A stretch of 64,000 bases of DNA from Pelobates cultripes. Taxonomy: Eukaryota; Chordata; Amphibia; Anura; Pelobatidae. Numbering within the stretch: position 1 is the first letter of the stretch; each line of letters begins with the position of its first letter. Under the pieces are notes generated by a model. It saw nothing but the letters and a program-made list of their open reading frames with translations. It made no database searches and was not told the DNA's origin. Positions 47,475 to 58,747 of the stretch are shown here, piece by piece. Location: contig OW240920.1 in the NCBI GenBank assembly GCA_933207985.1, positions 133,720,452 to 133,784,451 of the forward strand, written 5' to 3'. Made by a program: the position numbers and the translations under genes.

Positions 47475-48269
47475 TGGGTGTATTTCCTGATATTATTTTT
47501 AAACCTTTGCCCCTCTAATTTAAGACTATGTCCTCTTGTTGTGGTTTTTCTTCTTTTAAATATAGTCTCCTCCTTTACTGTGTTGATTCCCTTTATGTAT
47601 TTAAATGTTTCTATCATATCCCCCCTGTCTCGTCTTTCCTCCAAGCTATACATGTTAAGATCCTTTAACCTTTCCTGGTAAGTTTTATCCTGCAATCCAT
47701 GAACCAGTTTAGTAGCCCTTCTCTGAACTCTCTCTAAAGTTTCAATATCCTTCTGAAGATACGGTCTCCAGTACTGCGTACAATACTCCAAGTGAGGTCT
47801 CACCAGTGTTCTGTACAATGGCATGAGCACTTCCCTCTTTCTACTGCTAATACCTCTCCCTATACAACCAAGTATTCTGCTAGCATTTCCTGCTGCTCTA
47901 TTACATTGTCTGCCTACCTTTAAATCATCAGAAATAATCACCCCTAAATCCCTTTCCTCAGATGTTGAGGTTAGGACTCTATCAAATATTCTGTATTCTG
48001 CCCTTGGGTTTTTACGTCCAAGATGCATTATCTTGCACTTATCCACATTAAATGTCAATTGCCACAACTATGACCATTTTTCTAGTTTACCTAAATTATT
48101 TGCCATTTGGCTTATCCTTCCTGGAACATCAACCCTGTTGCATATGTGAGTATCATCAGCAAAAAGACATACCTTACCACCAAGACCTTCTGCAATATCA
48201 CTAATAAAAATATTAAAGAGAATGGGTCCAATTACAGATCTGAGGTACCCCACTGGTGACAAGTCCATG

Positions 48270-49222
48270 CAGGGCCACCATCAGAAATTTTGGGGCCCCT
48301 GATGCAGTTCAAAGTCTGGGCCCCCGGACCCACCCCTGTGTCTGCCCACGGGGCCTATTCTGTGTCCGCCCACAAGGATGCCCTGTCTGTGTGGTGTGTA
48401 AAATGGATACAGATTGCACATTTGTATAATGGATGTAGTTTTGTGTGTTTTAGATAAAGTGTGTGTTTGTGTAGTGAATGCAGAGTGTGTTTGTGTTGTG
48501 GTTTTAGTGGTGAATGCTGTGTGTTTGTGTTGTGGGTTTAGTGTGTGTATGGTGAATGCAGTGTGTGTTTGTGTTGTGGTTTGAGTGTGTGTGTATGGTG
48601 TATGCAGTGTGTGTTTGTGTTGTGGTTTTAGTGTGCGTATTGTGTATGCAGTGTGTGTTTGTGTTGTGGTTTTAGTGTGTGTAAATTAGTAAAATAGGGG
48701 GCTGCATTGGGGGGGGGCTTTTTGGTAGTTTAAAAAAAAAAAAAACATTTTAACACCATTTTATTCCCCCCTCCCTGTTTCTTACCTGACTAGGGAGGGG
48801 GGAATTGCATCCCTTGTTGTCTGGTGGAGGGAACCAGCCGCTGTACAATGTAGACGGGGGCCAGCCAGCACCATCTTAACTTTCCAGCAGCTCCTGTGCC
48901 TGTAACTCTTGCGAGCTGTGCCTGAATGCTGCGCGTAGCGTTGCCATGGTAACCCGTGACAACGCTCTGCCGGCCATGGAGCTTGCGAGAGTTTCAGGCA
49001 CAGGAGCTTCTGGAGAGTTAAGATGGTGCTGGCTGGTCTCCGTCTGCATTGTACAGGTAGCCGGGGCCCGCAGGTGCACATATAGATAGCGATAATCACT
49101 ATCTATATGTGCGCATATGAAATGTGCGGCCCGGGACTCCCAGAGCAGTCCAGGCGCCCTAGGACCGCCGGGCCCATGACAACCGTTACCGTTATGGTTG
49201 TCATGCCCTGATGGCGGCCCTG
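48270..49222. mobile_element. hAT-type MITE (953 bp) inside the LINE RT
   Basis: The ends are CAGGGCCACCATCAG and, as complement on the right, CAGGGCCGCCATCAG. The 8-bp duplications are AGTCCATG (48262-48269) and AGCCCATG (49223-49230), one mismatch. Internally it holds a TG-rich tract (48380-48680) and a palindrome pairing 'gccagcaccatcttaacttt' (48857 on) with 'agttaagatggtgctggct' (about 49017-49036). Smaller stem: CACATATAGATAG/CTATCTATATGTG at 49076-49112. Confidence 0.88.
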
Positions 49223-50084
49223 AGCCCATGCTTCGAATATACCCCATTGACTACAACCCTCTGTTGCCTGTCACTCAGCCACTGCCTTACCCATTCAACA
49301 ATATTGGAATCCAATTAAAGATTGCAGTTAATTGATAAGCCTTCTGTGTGCAACAGTGTCAAAAGCCTTACTGAAATCTAGGTAAGCAATATGTACTGCA
49401 CCACTCTGATCTATAATTTTAGTTACCCAATCAAAAGAATCAATAAGATTAGTTTGGCATGATCTCCCTGAAGTAAACCCAGGTTGTCTCTGATCTTGAA
49501 ATCCATGTGTTTTTAGATGTTCAACAATCCTATCCTTTAACATGGTTTCCATCACTTTCCCCACTACTGAAGTAAGGCTTACTGGCCTATAGTTGCCCGA
49601 CTCCTCCCTACTACCTTTCTTGTGAATGGGCACAACATTCGCTAACGTCCAATCTTCTGGGACTACTCCTGTTAACAATGATTGGTTAAATAAATCTGTT
49701 AATGATTTTGCTAGTACACCACTAAGCTATTTTAATAACTTTGGGTGTATTCCATCAGGTCCCATTGACTTATTTGTCTTTACTTTTGATAGTTGAAATA
49801 CAACCTCTTCCTCTGTAAACTCACATGTAATAAATGACTTATCCTTTTTCCTAACTTAGGCCCCTTTCCTTCATTTTTATCTTTAAATACTGAACAAAAA
49901 TCATTAAGGCAGTCAGTTAGACCTTTATCCTCTTCTACATACCTTCCTTCTTTTGTTTTTAATCTAACTAATCCTTGTTTTACTTTCCTTTTCTCATTTA
50001 TGTATCCTCTTCTGCAACTTTCACTAGTCTAATACTATCCTTACCTTTTTGTGTCATTTTACCCCACTCCCTCTAGCATGTAAG

Positions 50085-50220
50085 CTCACTGAGCAGGGCC
50101 CTCAACCCCTCTGTCCCTGTGTGTCCAACTTGTCTGGTTACAACTACATGTCTGTTCGTCCACCCATTGTAAAGCGCTGAGGAATTTGATGGCGCTCTAT
50201 AAATATCATAATAATAATAA
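50085..50220 (+). repeat. LINE/SINE 3' tail (TGTAAAGCGCTGAGGAATTT, TAA repeats)
   Basis: The run 'attgtaaagcgctgaggaat', 'ggcgctctataaata' and (ATA)n is the common 3' tail of L2-related LINE/SINE families in frogs and fish. A second copy is at 52034-52150. It lies within the decayed CR1 LINE. Confidence 0.65.
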
Positions 50221-51074
50221 TAATTAAAAAAAATGTTTTGTCCCCTTTTTTTACTGACTGTGCTGTTTTCTCTTCTGTGTGTGATTTGGAAGCTCTTATA
50301 ACTTGCTTAGCCTCTTTCTGCCTAATCTTATAGATCATTCTGTCTTCTTCACTCTCTGTTTTTTTTTTATAATGACTAAATGCTAACTTTTTGTTTTTTT
50401 TACTATTTGGCCACATCTGCGGAGTACCACAGTGGTGTCTCGAATTTTTTTACATTTTGTAAAATTACAGTACACCGTTTTATCCACCCTAGGTATCCCA
50501 ACAGCTTCCCTAAACCCAGCTTACCCTTATGTTAGGCTTAATTATCTTGGAGTAGCAATAGTTTTATTTTAACTTTAGAAACCACTTGCCTAGAGGTTAA
50601 GACATAATCTGTAGGCCAGACCCAGGCATCACCCTGAACCCATGCACCAACTGATGCCTCATCTCGCCCTGCACAGATCTAGCAATTACTTGGTCCCTGT
50701 TTGTAATGGCTCTTCCTAAAATCCTGTGGGACAAATAACACCACGGCTGCCATTTCTCTTAAATCTAGACACCAGGTACGCTCTTCGGCTTGCTATTGTC
50801 AGGTACCAACATATATAGATGCAAAGAGCAGTACATACTTTCATTTTCTTTTGTGTTTTGCTTTTTACATTTTAATTTGCTGGATACCATCTACTGATTG
50901 TGGGTTCTCTCCCAGATTTTAACAGAAGCCCTCATTTATTCACTGCAAACATCTGGCTACCTTCATAGATTTATTTTTATGCACCGTACACTTGCGTGTG
51001 GAAAGACTTAATTATTTTTTTAGCTTCCAGACTTTCAGGTACCAATAAGTCAGTTACTGTACATACTTTCCTTT

Positions 51075-51077
51075 TAC

Positions 51078-51144
<67 letters not shown>

Positions 51145-51145
51145 T
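51075..51145. repeat. (TA)n microsatellite
   Basis: TA dinucleotides are interrupted by two CATA steps. Confidence 0.95.
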
Positions 51146-52033
51146 ATTTTCCTAATCACAACTATCTGAATGCCTACTACTATTTTTTGTTCTGGATGCA
51201 CTCAACATCATAAAACGTATTTTACTACTTGTTATTTCCTGTAATACTATTTTTTTGTCTACAAGCCAAAAACGGTATTTACTAAGTTTTGTGTTTTTTT
51301 TGTTTTGTTTGTTTTTTTATATATTTTGCTGGTCAGTACCTGATGATTGGAGATATTCTCCCTGCCTTCACTACGCCTTTAATGTCCAACTGAGGCTGAT
51401 TGCTTGTTTTCTGACTTTGCATTTGAACTTTATACAATTTAACAGCCACTGCACCATTTGAGTCCCTCTGTTCCCTTTGTAACATATTCACTTGGCATAA
51501 GAGCATAAGATGGAGTTACCAGGCTGCGACTATAAACTATCAATGCAAATACACTATGAACTTAGCTTTTAGAAATGTAAGTAGAATGCCAAACCCCTTT
51601 AAACAGTTACTGTTATGGAATGACACTATATTTTCTTTTTTCTTTTCTATTGGGTACACTGCCATCTCGTGGACTACAAACAAAATAGCTATTGTGGATT
51701 GAAGCAGAAGTTCAGTGTAAACAAATAAACTGATACGTTACTGCTTAATCTTCTTTTTGCTATGCTATTGCTATATTTCTCATAATTGACATTGCTATTG
51801 TATTATCTTTGATACGGTGGGGGGGGGGAATTTGCACAGGTAACCCCTGTTATTCGTTCAGGCAGCCAAGGTTTGGAGATTCCAGTGAGGGAGTCGAGGT
51901 AAGATGTGACAAATGTGGACTTACGTTTTTTAATTCGCTATGAATCTACCTGAAAACCTAACAAATCTCGCTTTAGTGAATAACTCTGGAGATATTTTTA
52001 GGAGAATTTTACTGAATTGCTGTGAAGTAATTC

Positions 52034-52150
52034 AACCCCTCTGTTCCTGTGTGTCTAACTTGTCTGGTTACAACTACATGTCTGTTCGTCCACCCATTGT
52101 AAATCGCTGCGGAATTTGATGGTGCTATATAAATAACATAAAAATAATAA
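52034..52150 (+). repeat. LINE/SINE 3' tail, second copy
   Basis: This is nearly identical to 50103-50215: 'ctgtgtgtctaacttgtctg', 'gtaaatcgctgcggaatttg', 'gctatataaataac' and an A-rich tail. Confidence 0.65.
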
Positions 52151-53065
52151 AAGTAAACACTTTTGGGTAATTATCACGTTACCTTTATTAAATTGCCTCT
52201 AATAAATACCTGACGGCCAATCGGGTCAAACTAGGGGGTGTGTGTATTTAGAATAAACATATTTACTATTCTTGCAGAGCACATTTCCATGAATTTTATT
52301 TCTATGGAGCTCCGCATTATGTTCATGCACACTAATGTATGAACAGAAATGTCTAGTTTATCCTAGTTGTAAATATGATATCAAAGAAATTACTTAAAAG
52401 AATAGCATTCAAAAATCAAGGTATGCACAAAACTATCCACAAATAGTGTATCACAAAAAAAAAACGCCACCTATTTACCCCTTCACTACCAAACTCTTAA
52501 AAAAATAGGATAACAATTTTAAAAAGATGCATAGCTAGCACATTGCTATATTATCTCGCTTTTTATTTGATCACATGTGGTATAAATATTAGTGCTATTT
52601 TTGCTTTTAATTTATTTTTTTGTTTCTTATGTTTAAAAGTTTTCATGTAGTATATTTTTATTTTTATTTGACTTCATTTTCACTAATCTATTTTATTTAA
52701 TGCATTTTACACTGAATTGTATGTTAATATCATTATGAAGTATTGTTTTAAATGTTCTATATGTTTATATAGTTATGTTTTGCTTTATTTAATTTGATTT
52801 TCATTTGACATCTATTAGTTTTGAGAATCAATATATAATTCCTTATATTTTGTTGTTATGGTATAATTTCAGGACTATACACATCTATTAAAAATATACT
52901 TTAGTGTTATTATCTGTGCATGATGCATGATAGTATGATACATATAGATAGTAGGATATGTGAAAACAGAAATGAGACATACATAACTCTGTGTAGTCCT
53001 GAGAGGGGAAGGTATTATGAACAGAAATGTGAAATTTGTGAATCTAGGTCTGCATAGTTGTTGAT
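52151..53065. other. No gene recognised
   Basis: This is AT-rich DNA with no recognised element. The 127-codon minus-strand frame at 52875-53258 runs from the LINE 3' fragment into this stretch and is a chance frame. Confidence 0.5.
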
Positions 53066-53612
53066 ATTTATTTATAAAATATTTTACCAGGAAGGATACA
53101 TTGAGATTTCTCTCGTTTTCAAGTAGGTCCTGGGTCCACAAAACATTGCATTGATACAATAGGGTACAATAAAATACAAAAACAATATTAATACACAATA
53201 TATACAAAATTTTACATAGACCAGGTAGGAAATATATAATCACCCATGACAGGTGCATTCTGTTTTGAGATATGTGGGAGGGATCTCTTAAAGGACTTTA
53301 GGATTGGGGAAGATTTAAAAAGTGTGCGAGAGGTTGTTCCATAATTGCGGTGCTCTGTAGGAAAAGGAGGATCGGGCTGCTTTCTTTTTGTATTGAGGTA
53401 GACTAAATAAAGTGCTGGTACTGGATCGGAAGTTATAGCAGGTGAACAGCCGGGGAGAGCATTCTCTTCAGGTAGGTTGGGAGCTTCCCAGAAAAGATCT
53501 TAAACACAAGGCTGGAAAGATGAAGGGATTCCAGCGACAGCCAGTTTAGTTCTTTTAGCGTGTCACAATGGTGGTGTTGTAGTTACATTATAGCACAAAG
53601 CAGCAGCATGAG
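53066..53612 (-). mobile_element. 5'-truncated 3' end of the same LINE as 55538-58747
   Basis: This matches 55365-55925 closely, from the tail 'atttatttataaaatatttt' through 'ctctcgttttcaagta' to 'gtagcacaaa', where homology ends at about 53612. It carries the last part of the RT protein plus 3' UTR on the minus strand, with small deletions. It is a typical dead-on-arrival copy. Confidence 0.85.
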
Positions 53613-53659
53613 TTGTTTTTTCCTCTTTCTTCCTTGGGTAATTATCAGTACTTAAAAAT

Positions 53660-54595
53660 ATGGCTAGTAAAGATAAAACTAAAACTACAGCTAAAAAAAG
53701 AAAAAGTCAAAAGGGAAAGGGAACAGAACAGCAGAAGAGACAAAAATCTATCAGGCTTTTTTTCACCTACCTCCCAAAAAGATTTAGGTAAAACTCCAAT
53801 AAGTCCCCCGTTAGCTCAGAAGGTTAGACTATCATTGGGAAAGGTACAAGCAGCAGAATAACTGGACCTATCCACTGATCAGGAGTACTCAACAATTACT
53901 CCAGATCTACTAAAAGCTTCATTAGAAGCTCAATGGAAGCTCATAAAATCAGAGATACAACTTAATGCACAAGAAATTAAGGAAGACATCAAATCCGATC
54001 TACTGGAGATAGGTAATAGAGTCCAGTCTATGGAAGGGAAACTTGAATCTATACAGGCTTCCACGCAGGATACTAAAAACAAACTAGAACAACTAGAATC
54101 AAAGGTAGATCAAATGCAGGTCAGGTTAACAGATTTAGAAGATAGGCCTCATAGAAGCAACGTAAGAATCAGGAACATACCTGAAATCATTACCACAGAT
54201 AAATTAGAACAGTACCTGCTTGAATTTTTCTATATGCTAGGAATTACAATAGACTCTTCTCAGTTAATGATAGATAGATTTCATAGACTTCATAAACCAT
54301 CATCAGTACCTGCAACCTATCCCAGAGATGTAAAAGTAGCCTTTACATCTTATAGAATAAAATCACGATTAATGAAGGCCTTTATAGATAAACAGCAAAA
54401 ATCTGAAAAAATTTAAAGATTTAAAAATCTTCCAGGATCTTTCTTTCTCCACAAGATCTGCTAGGAGAAGCTTTCAAACAGAAACAGAGGAAATGCGGAC
54501 TAAAGGTATTAAATATAGCTGGGGGTTTCCCACCAGTCTGATTGTGCATAAGGATGGCACTAGATTAGTACTTAAAACCCGACGAAAGTAAGTAT
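53660..54595 (+). pseudogene. L1/Tx1 ORF1 remnant
   Basis: It starts MASKDKTKTTAKKRKSQK at 53660, shifts frame near 53755, then reads 'FFSPTSQKDLGKTP', a coiled-coil-like part ('MEGKLESIQASTQDTKNKLE' at 54030), and an RRM-like block ('RSNVRIRNIPEI', then 'PRDVKVAFTSYRIKSRLMKA'). It ends with the C-terminal 'KYSWGFPTSLIVHKDGT' near 54530. This is the L1 ORF1p domain order. A frameshift near 53755, a stop after 53861 and another after 54416 break it. Confidence 0.8.
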
Positions 54596-54599
54596 GTGG

Positions 54600-55340
54600 G
54601 GAGTACCATATCAGATAGGAAGGGGGTGAGGGAGGGAGGTTAAGGGGAGGAGATGAGGGAAAGGAAGACACACCTATTTATTTTTTTTCACACTTTGGAG
54701 GTAAATATTGTACAACAATGAACGTGTTACATATTCACAAAACACCACAGTTCGAGTCTGAATTAGAGACTCTTATAAACGTATTTAACAAATAAAGTGT
54801 AAATGATGAAGAAGGGAGGAAAGGAAAAAAAAGATTTTTTTTTAGATGGTTATCATATAAGATATAGATATAGATAAAAGAAGCACATAAACACAAATTA
54901 CTATATGAGAAGACACAGGGATAAGATCCCTTTTATGTATATATATACACAAAATTCAGTTGATGGAATTGTTTAGAAAAGGTGGATAGTATGAAAATAT
55001 TAAAATAATTTATACAGAATTTACTCTATTTACAAAGGAAAGAAATTAATTAATAATTATTTGTAAAACACTTATATAGATATAGGCATTACTTTTGCAC
55101 AATATAAAGACAAAGTTTCCAGGTATTCAAATCTAATATTATCTCTCCCTTTTGTATAGTACTCGCCTCTGCTTGACACTAGTTGATATAGAAATTTTCT
55201 CTGTTTGAGATGTCTGTAGATAGCAGAGGGAAAGGGAAGAATGAAATAGAGAGTAGAGGCTAAGGGGATAACGGATTGGCAAAATTTACTTCATATATGA
55301 TTTAATTCCTTTCCCCTTTTTTTTCCTTCTATCCGTTCCC
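54600..55340. other. No gene; possible L1 inter-ORF sequence
   Basis: This AT-rich stretch follows the ORF1 remnant. No endonuclease or RT motif is found on either strand before the LINE tail at 55350. Confidence 0.4.
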
Positions 55341-55349
55341 TTCTTAATG

Positions 55350-55537
55350 TTTTTAAATTTATTTATTTATTTATAAAATATTTTACCAGGAAAGATACAT
55401 TGAGATTTCTCTCGTTTTCAAGTATGTCCTGGGTCCACAAATCATTGCATTGTTACATTAGGTACAACAAAATACAAAAACAATATTAATACACAATATA
55501 TACAAAATTTAACATAGAACAGGCAGGAAATATATAA
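55350..55537 (-). mobile_element. 3' UTR and (TAAA)n tail of LINE
   Basis: On the minus strand the element ends in 'ataaataaataaataaat' (plus-strand 'atttatttatttatttat' at about 55358-55375). The shared 3' UTR is also seen at 53066. Short-repeat tails rather than poly(A) are typical of CR1/L2-superfamily LINEs. Confidence 0.75.
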
Positions 55538-58500
55538 TCAACCATGACACGTGCATTCTGTTTTGAGGTATGTAGAGAGGGATCTCTTAAATGACTTTAG
55601 GCTTAGGGAAGATTTTAAATTGTGCGGGAGGTCGTTCCACAATTGCGGCGCTCTGTAGGAGAAGGAGGATCGGGCCGCTTTCTTTTTGTATTGAGGTAGA
55701 CTAAGTAAAGTGCTTGTACTGGATCGGAGGTTATAGAAAGTGGGAACAGCTGGGGAAAGCATTTTGTTCAGGTAGGGTGTGAGTTTCCCAGAAAAGCTCT
55801 TAAAAACAAGGCTGGAAAGATGAAGGGTGCGTCTGGATTCCAGCGACAGCCAGTTTAGTTCCTTTAGCATGTCACAATGATGGGTCCTGTAATTACATTG
55901 TAGCACAAATCTGCAGAACGAGTTATACAATGTGTTGAGTTTATTAATGTGGGATTGCGATGCAGACGCATATACTACATCCCCATAATCAATGATTGGC
56001 ATCAGCATTTGCTGTACAATCTTTTCCTTTACTGTAGGGCTTAGGCAGGCTTTGTTTCTGTACAGGGCACCTAATTTTGGATAAAGTTTAGATGCAAGCT
56101 TTTCTATGTGCAGGCCAAAAGATAGATTGGGGTCTAATATCATACCCAAGTATTTGAAAGAGTGGACCGCGGTCAGTGTGCCATTTGAATTTGTTTTGAT
56201 GGATAGGTGGGGATTGTGTAATTTGTGTAATTTAGGTACCGTTCCAAAGATCATTGTGACAGTTTTGTCAGTGTTCAGGAAGAGTTTGTTTTTTGCGATC
56301 CACTTTTCTACCTCTGTAAACTGGTCTTGGAGCAAAGCCTCAAGTTGAGGTAGATTGGATTTGCTCGCATAGATTACCGTGTCATCTGCGTACATGTGTA
56401 CATTTGAGGATTGGCAGACATTAGGCAGATCATTTATAAATAATGTAAATAGTAGGGGGCCGAGAATGGAACCCTGGGGAACACCACACGTGACCGGGAG
56501 AGGGAGGGAGTCACTGTCAGAAATGGACACATATTGCGAGCGATCCGATACATACGATCGAAACCAGTTTAAAGAATGATCACCAATACCTGAGTTTTCG
56601 AGTTTGTGCAGTAGAATGTCGTGGTCTACTGTGTCAAAGGCCTTAGCAAAATCAAGGAAAATAGCTCCAGTTAGGGCTCCTTGTTCCATGCCAGTTTGGA
56701 TGTCATTGCAAACTTTTAGGAGGGCAGTTGTAGTGGAGTGATTCTGGCGAAAGCCCGATTGATCAGGGGTCAGATAGTTTAATTGTTGGTAGTACTCACA
56801 AAGTTGCGTATGGACACATTTTTCTAAGATTTTTGACAATACAGGGAGCAATGATATTGGGCGATAGTTAGAAACCAAAGTAGTGTCACCACTTTTATGG
56901 ATAGGCACTACTCTCGCAGTCTTCCAAAGTTTGGGTATGTATCCAGACACCAATGATTCGTTAATTAGAGTTGAGACGGGTTTAGCAATTGCCGGCGCAC
57001 TGAGCTTCAACAGCATTGCTGGGATTTGATCAGGTCCGGACTGGTTTTTCATTTTTAGATTATTAAGATGTTTTTTAATGACACTAACAGGTACAGGTCT
57101 AAAATTAAACTTATCTATATTGGGCCTTTGCAAATTTAGTGGGGCCTGATCCACATTTGTAGTTTCAGGATGCGTGTCATTTATTAGCTTGGCAATCAGG
57201 GCAGTAGAGCATCCGACAAAATAATTGTTAAAGGCATTTGCTACATCTAAGGGAAGTTGCAGGGTTTGGTTACCCACTTTGACAGTGGAGGGTTGGGAGT
57301 GGATTGGGGGAGTTTGTAGTTTATTTATGACTTTCCAAAAGTTTCTAGGGTTTGAGATGTTACTGTTCAGATTTTCATAGAAATATTGGGCCTTGGCCAG
57401 TTTTGTCTGTTTTGTGCATATATTTCGCCATTGTCTATATGCACCGTGATCATTCATAGAGCCAGTACGCTTAAATTTTGACCACAAAGAATCCCGAAAC
57501 TGGTACATTTGGATGAGGTCAGCTGTGATCCAGTTCATATGCGCTCCTTTTACCCTCACCTTACGCAGCGGGGCATGCAAATTCCAAATTTGTAGGAGTT
57601 CAGACTGAAAGTATTCAACAGCACAGTCTAGATCTGGGATAATGTTTAATCTGTGCCATGGGAGATTCTTGATGTCATTTAAAAAGGATTCAAGATTAAA
57701 TCTTTTGAAGGACCTAGTTATTTTAACCTTGGGAGAGGATTTAATAGCCTTTATTTTGCGCACGCAGTACACTAAACAGTGATCACTGAACGTGTTTGGG
57801 AGAACACCAGCCTCCTGGATTCTATCAGGAGAAGTGGAGAGAATCCAATCTAGCAGGGTATGGTTATGGCTTTTTATGTTTATGCGAGTTGGGGAGGAGA
57901 TTAATTGCGTTAGCTGCAAAGTCTTAAACAGCGTGCAAGAACTATTATTTTTAGGGTTCAGCCAATCAATATTAAAATCTCCAAAGACCAACAGTTCACT
58001 TTTTGGGTTTTGAGCTATGGTTTCACTAAGGAGATGGGCTATGTCAGATAGGGAATGCACAGGGGAGCTAGGTGGGCGGTAGATTCCTGCAACAATGATT
58101 GATTTACTGCACGGGATCTCAATTTTGACAGAAAGGAAATCAAAGATGGCAGGAGGACTAAGGTTTTGTAAAGGGGTAAACTTTATGGAATTGTCAACAT
58201 AAATAACAATGCCTCCTCCTCTCTTTGCTCTGTCATTTCTAAAACATGAATAACCCTGTATTGCAATGGCGGTGTCTGGTATTTTAGCCGTTAACCATGA
58301 TTCTGAGAGCACAATGATTTTTGGTTTGTAATGGGAACACCAGGCTTGCAGTGCATCCAGTTTAGGGAGTAAACTACGGATGTTGCAGTGCACAAAAGAG
58401 AGGCCTTTTTTAGTGGGGAGATTAGGACTAGAATTAGCTGGGGGACCAGGGTTAGACTCCACATCATTTGCAAGGGCAAGTAACATAAGGAGTAGGAATT

Positions 58501-58747
58501 TGGACATCATCTTTGTTTGGCCATATAGTGAATGGGATAATTTATAATTTTGTGAGTTGGGGGTAGGAGGGCTATTTTTTATAACTCTCCACCAGCACTC
58601 AGCAGCTAAGTTAAAGGAACAGAGCAGGCCATGGTGTATTATAATTTGTGTTCCAGTTTGAGGTGCGTGCTTATGCTGGTAGTGGTGTGAACAAAATTGG
58701 ATTGAGAAAAGGGTTATTAAGAATAACAGTATGGTTATAGGATTCAT
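55538..58747 (-). CDS. CR1/L2-superfamily LINE ORF: AP endonuclease and reverse transcriptase
   Basis: An uninterrupted 1069-residue frame. Residues 1-95 hold two hydrophobic stretches (around 4-17 and 84-92), then the 2A-like motif at 95-102. AP-endonuclease motifs follow: FVHCNIRSL (118-126), E149 in LSESW, GDFN (256-259) and SDH (321-323). RT motifs are NYRPISLLP (627-635), IFLDFAKAFDTVDH (696-709), GVPQGSILGPLLF (755-767) and YADD (786-789). Thumb motifs such as KYLGMILD follow. Such proteins nick DNA and copy their own RNA at the target site. All catalytic residues expected by eye are present, so this is a young and possibly active copy. The exact clade (CR1, L2 or Rex1) needs a phylogeny. 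The start codon could also be a downstream Met (80 or 81). Confidence 0.92.
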   Translation of the reverse strand: MNPITILLFLITLFSIQFCSHHYQHKHAPQTGTQIIIHHGLLCSFNLAAECWWRVIKNSPPTPNSQNYKLSHSLYGQTKMMSKFLLLMLLALANDVESNPGPPANSSPNLPTKKGLSFVHCNIRSLLPKLDALQAWCSHYKPKIIVLSESWLTAKIPDTAIAIQGYSCFRNDRAKRGGGIVIYVDNSIKFTPLQNLSPPAIFDFLSVKIEIPCSKSIIVAGIYRPPSSPVHSLSDIAHLLSETIAQNPKSELLVFGDFNIDWLNPKNNSSCTLFKTLQLTQLISSPTRINIKSHNHTLLDWILSTSPDRIQEAGVLPNTFSDHCLVYCVRKIKAIKSSPKVKITRSFKRFNLESFLNDIKNLPWHRLNIIPDLDCAVEYFQSELLQIWNLHAPLRKVRVKGAHMNWITADLIQMYQFRDSLWSKFKRTGSMNDHGAYRQWRNICTKQTKLAKAQYFYENLNSNISNPRNFWKVINKLQTPPIHSQPSTVKVGNQTLQLPLDVANAFNNYFVGCSTALIAKLINDTHPETTNVDQAPLNLQRPNIDKFNFRPVPVSVIKKHLNNLKMKNQSGPDQIPAMLLKLSAPAIAKPVSTLINESLVSGYIPKLWKTARVVPIHKSGDTTLVSNYRPISLLPVLSKILEKCVHTQLCEYYQQLNYLTPDQSGFRQNHSTTTALLKVCNDIQTGMEQGALTGAIFLDFAKAFDTVDHDILLHKLENSGIGDHSLNWFRSYVSDRSQYVSISDSDSLPLPVTCGVPQGSILGPLLFTLFINDLPNVCQSSNVHMYADDTVIYASKSNLPQLEALLQDQFTEVEKWIAKNKLFLNTDKTVTMIFGTVPKLHKLHNPHLSIKTNSNGTLTAVHSFKYLGMILDPNLSFGLHIEKLASKLYPKLGALYRNKACLSPTVKEKIVQQMLMPIIDYGDVVYASASQSHINKLNTLYNSFCRFVLQCNYRTHHCDMLKELNWLSLESRRTLHLSSLVFKSFSGKLTPYLNKMLSPAVPTFYNLRSSTSTLLSLPQYKKKAARSSFSYRAPQLWNDLPHNLKSSLSLKSFKRSLSTYLKTECTCHG
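58442..58465 (-). other. 2A-like ribosome-skipping motif (DVESNPGP)
   Basis: Residues 95-102 of the LINE ORF match the D-[VI]-E-x-N-P-G-P consensus of 2A peptides and are preceded by a leucine-rich stretch (LLLMLLALAN). Separation would occur between G101 and P102. It would release a 101-residue hydrophobic leader and start the endonuclease protein with proline. 2A-like motifs are known at the N-terminus of some non-LTR retrotransposon ORFs. Confidence 0.85.

Larger units (their letters stand above)
47478..50420 (-). pseudogene. CR1/Rex1-type LINE RT, decayed, split by two insertions
   Basis: On the minus strand a pre-RT segment (50416 down) is followed by 'DWTLANVVPIHKKGSREESG', 'NYRPVSLTSVVGKVMETML' and 'AYLDFSKAFDTVAHRRL' (49678-49328). 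The MITE at 48270-49222 then interrupts. After it come 'IGPILFNIFISDI', 'CLFADDTHI' (about 48150) and the thumb region 'VDKCKIMHLG', 'ERDLGVIISDDLK', 'LVRPHLEYCTQYW' (48067-47480). Just after the MITE the VPQG block lacks two bases, causing a frameshift. FADD is present, but the gene is dead. Confidence 0.85.

Noticed and set aside
47478..48149. Plus-strand hydrophobic frames of 67-108 codons
   Set aside because: Antisense shadows of the CR1 RT.
56106..56579. Plus-strand frames opposite the LINE ORF
   Set aside because: Shadow frames of the 1069-codon minus-strand ORF.
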